Source: JACCZX01 sp963824935 (GTDB lineage Bacteria; Pseudomonadota; Gammaproteobacteria; Burkholderiales; Burkholderiaceae_F). Taken from it: DNA of 64,000 nt. The notes beneath the pieces were generated by a model, which did not search any database, was not told the origin of the DNA, and saw only the letters and a program-made list of their open reading frames with translations. The stretch spans positions 62,001 through 126,000 of the forward strand of contig CAWGRF010000012.1 of assembly GCA_963824935.1 (NCBI GenBank), given 5' to 3'. Below, piece by piece: positions 62,543 through 64,000 of this stretch. Each line of letters starts with the position of its first letter. The stretch's first letter is position 1. The position numbers and the translations under genes are program-made.

Positions 62543-62576
62543 AAAAAGGCGAACGCGAGTTCGCCTTTTTGCTTTT
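62543..62576 (+). terminator. Rho-independent terminator after tRNA-Asp
   Basis: GGCGAAC (62548-62554) pairs with GTTCGCC (62559-62565) around GCGA, flanked by five As before and TTTTTGCTTTT after. It ends the tRNA transcript ahead of ppiD and may work in both directions. Confidence 0.85.
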
Positions 62577-62602
62577 CCGAGTCACTTTCCGGGGCGCCTG
62601 CC

Positions 62603-64000
62603 ATGTTCGACTCCATCCGCACACACCGTCGCTGGCTGATGTTCTTCATGCTGGTGCTGATCTTTCCGTCGTTCGTCTTCTTCGGAATTCAGGGCTACAA
62701 CAGCTTCGTTGAAAAAGAAGGTGCCTTGGCTACCGTCGACGGAACGCCGATCACGCAACAGGAATATGACGCTGCGCTGCGCGATCGGATCGAACGCTTG
62801 CGGCAAAGCTTTGGTGCCAATTTTGACGCGAAGCTGCTCGAAACGCCGGAAGCGCGGGCTGCCGTCCTCGATCAACTCGTGCTGGATCGCGCGCTTGCCA
62901 ATGAAGCTCAACAGTCCAACATCGCCGTGACCACCGATCGATTGCGTGAATTCATCGCTGGTGTTCCGGCGTTTCAGCAAGACGGCAAATTCAGCTACGA
63001 CCGTTACAAAGCCTTCTTGGCATCACGCGGCCAGAGTGAAGCCGCGTTCGAGCAGAGTTTGCGTAACGACTTGCGCAAGCAAGCTTTCGTGCAGGCGGTC
63101 GTGGAATCGGTGATCGTTCCGAAGGAAGTCACCGATCGCATCGAGCGCATCTTGCTCGAACAGCGCGAGGTTCGTGCGCTGCGCTTTCCTGCCGAGCAGT
63201 TTGCGTCGAAGGTTTCGGTCACCGACGCGCAGATTGCAGAGTATTACCAGAGCAATCGCAGCCAGTTCACGACGCCGGAAAACGTCCGCATCGAGTACCT
63301 CGTGCTGTCCCCAGAAACGATCGCCGGTGCGGTCAGCGTCTCGGATGAAGCCATCAAGAACGCCTACGAGCAGAACAAGGCGCGCTACGCCACTGACGAG
63401 CAGCGTCGTGCCAGCCATATCCTGATTTCCACCGAAGGAACAGACAAGGCCGCTGCACGGAAAAAGGCGGACGAACTCTTGGCGCAGCTGAGAGCGAATC
63501 CAAAAGAATTTGCGCGGTTGGCGCGCGAAAACTCCAAGGATCCGGGCTCTGCAGCTCAAGGTGGTGACCTCGGCTTCTTCGGTCGCGGCATGATGGTCAA
63601 GCCATTCGAGGAAACTGCCTATCGGTTGAAGGAAGGCGAGATCAGCGACGTCGTCGAAACGGATTTCGGCTTTCACATTATCCGTGTGACGGAGATCAAG
63701 CCCGCTCAGGCGAAGCCGTTCGCCGAGGTGCGCGCAGAAATCGAGCGTGAGCTGAAAAACCAGCAGGCGCAGAAAGGCTTTACAGAAGCCGCCGATCAAT
63801 TCACCAACCTGGTGTACGAGCAGGCGGAATCGCTGCAGCCTGCGGCGGAGAAACTCAAGCTCAAGGTGCTCACCGCAGACAATCTGACGCGCAGCGGCTT
63901 GCCGCCGATGATCACGCCACGTGTCGTCGAGGCAATTTTCGCCGAAGATTCGCTGAAGAACCGGCGCAACACGCAGGCGATCGAAGTCGGTTCCAACGCC
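62603..64000 (+). CDS. ppiD: Periplasmic folding chaperone PpiD (SurA/PpiC-type), 5' part
   Basis: The first 466 codons are visible; the gene runs off the right edge. An N-terminal membrane anchor (RRWLMFFMLVLIFPSFVFFGI) is followed by a SurA-like chaperone region with ATVDGTPITQQEYDAALRDRI and a parvulin PPIase domain near residues 265-360 (RRASHILISTEGTDKAAARKKA, FARLARENSKDPGSAAQGGDLGFFGRG, FEETAYRLKEGEISDVVETDFGFHIIRV). PpiD is anchored in the inner membrane near the Sec translocon. Start ATG 62603. It follows a tRNA terminator. Confidence 0.93.
   Translation, partial: MFDSIRTHRRWLMFFMLVLIFPSFVFFGIQGYNSFVEKEGALATVDGTPITQQEYDAALRDRIERLRQSFGANFDAKLLETPEARAAVLDQLVLDRALANEAQQSNIAVTTDRLREFIAGVPAFQQDGKFSYDRYKAFLASRGQSEAAFEQSLRNDLRKQAFVQAVVESVIVPKEVTDRIERILLEQREVRALRFPAEQFASKVSVTDAQIAEYYQSNRSQFTTPENVRIEYLVLSPETIAGAVSVSDEAIKNAYEQNKARYATDEQRRASHILISTEGTDKAAARKKADELLAQLRANPKEFARLARENSKDPGSAAQGGDLGFFGRGMMVKPFEETAYRLKEGEISDVVETDFGFHIIRVTEIKPAQAKPFAEVRAEIERELKNQQAQKGFTEAADQFTNLVYEQAESLQPAAEKLKLKVLTADNLTRSGLPPMITPRVVEAIFAEDSLKNRRNTQAIEVGSNA

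Noticed and set aside
1..64000. CRISPR array, prophage, insertion sequence or antiviral defence system
   Set aside because: No repeat-spacer pattern, transposase, integrase, phage structural gene or defence protein was seen; gene content is core metabolism and housekeeping throughout.

Overview
This is a GC-rich, almost fully coding chromosomal window that looks like a betaproteobacterium (Burkholderiales/Nitrosomonadales-like). The evidence is the class I PHA set (phaC, phaA, phaB, phaR), a bacterial hpnCDE squalene operon, sucAB-lpd followed by zapE, the order tRNA-Leu/tig/clpP/clpX/lon/hupB/tRNA-Val/tRNA-Asp/ppiD, and CCA-encoding tRNAs. I see no IS element, prophage, CRISPR array or rRNA. 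No gap over 300 bases lacks a gene once starts and frames are corrected.

Layout. 1-5.2 kb: start of an ECF sigma factor, a divergent OmpR-type two-component pair, then creD-yihY on the minus strand. creD is preceded by a four-copy TTCAC array with an exact 11-nt period, and a weaker two-copy version sits upstream of the regulator. 5.2-16.8 kb: a three-gene 2-oxoacid:ferredoxin oxidoreductase operon (minus) diverges from the 2-oxoglutarate dehydrogenase operon sucA-sucB-lpd-zapE (plus). 16.9-25.1 kb: a secreted coiled-coil protein, a PP2C phosphatase, a YdcH-like peptide, a DinG/YoaA helicase, an RDD membrane protein, a DUF488 remnant, a LysR regulator, bamD and rluD-pgeF. 25.1-34 kb: the PHA locus, rimO, a small outer-membrane barrel and a second thiolase. 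34-43.6 kb: DUF882 protein, TPR lipoprotein, serB, mfd, ispDF and an EnvZ/OmpR-like pair. 43.7-52.7 kb: DUF1800/DUF1501 pair, tsaB-rimI-udg4, lplT, alr and radA. 52.7-55.7 kb: hpnC-hpnD-hpnE (minus), with an unusual 110-base insertion-like segment between hpnC and hpnD. 55.8-64 kb: tRNA-Leu, the proteostasis block tig-clpP-clpX-lon, hupB, two tRNAs and the 5' part of ppiD.

The genes support central carbon flow (2-oxoglutarate oxidation by two routes, PHB synthesis from acetyl-CoA), isoprenoid precursor and squalene synthesis (ispDF, hpnCDE), envelope biogenesis (bamD, lplT, alr), and protein, RNA and DNA quality control (clp/lon, rluD, rimO, mfd, radA, udg).

Nine genes carry a total of ten single-base frame breaks, nine of them in the first 24.3 kb. 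Each corrected gene becomes a complete family member whose length is a multiple of three. Because essential-type genes such as sucA and rluD are hit, I read most of these as sequence or assembly indels, not real pseudogenes. They are annotated as full-length genes with the break noted.
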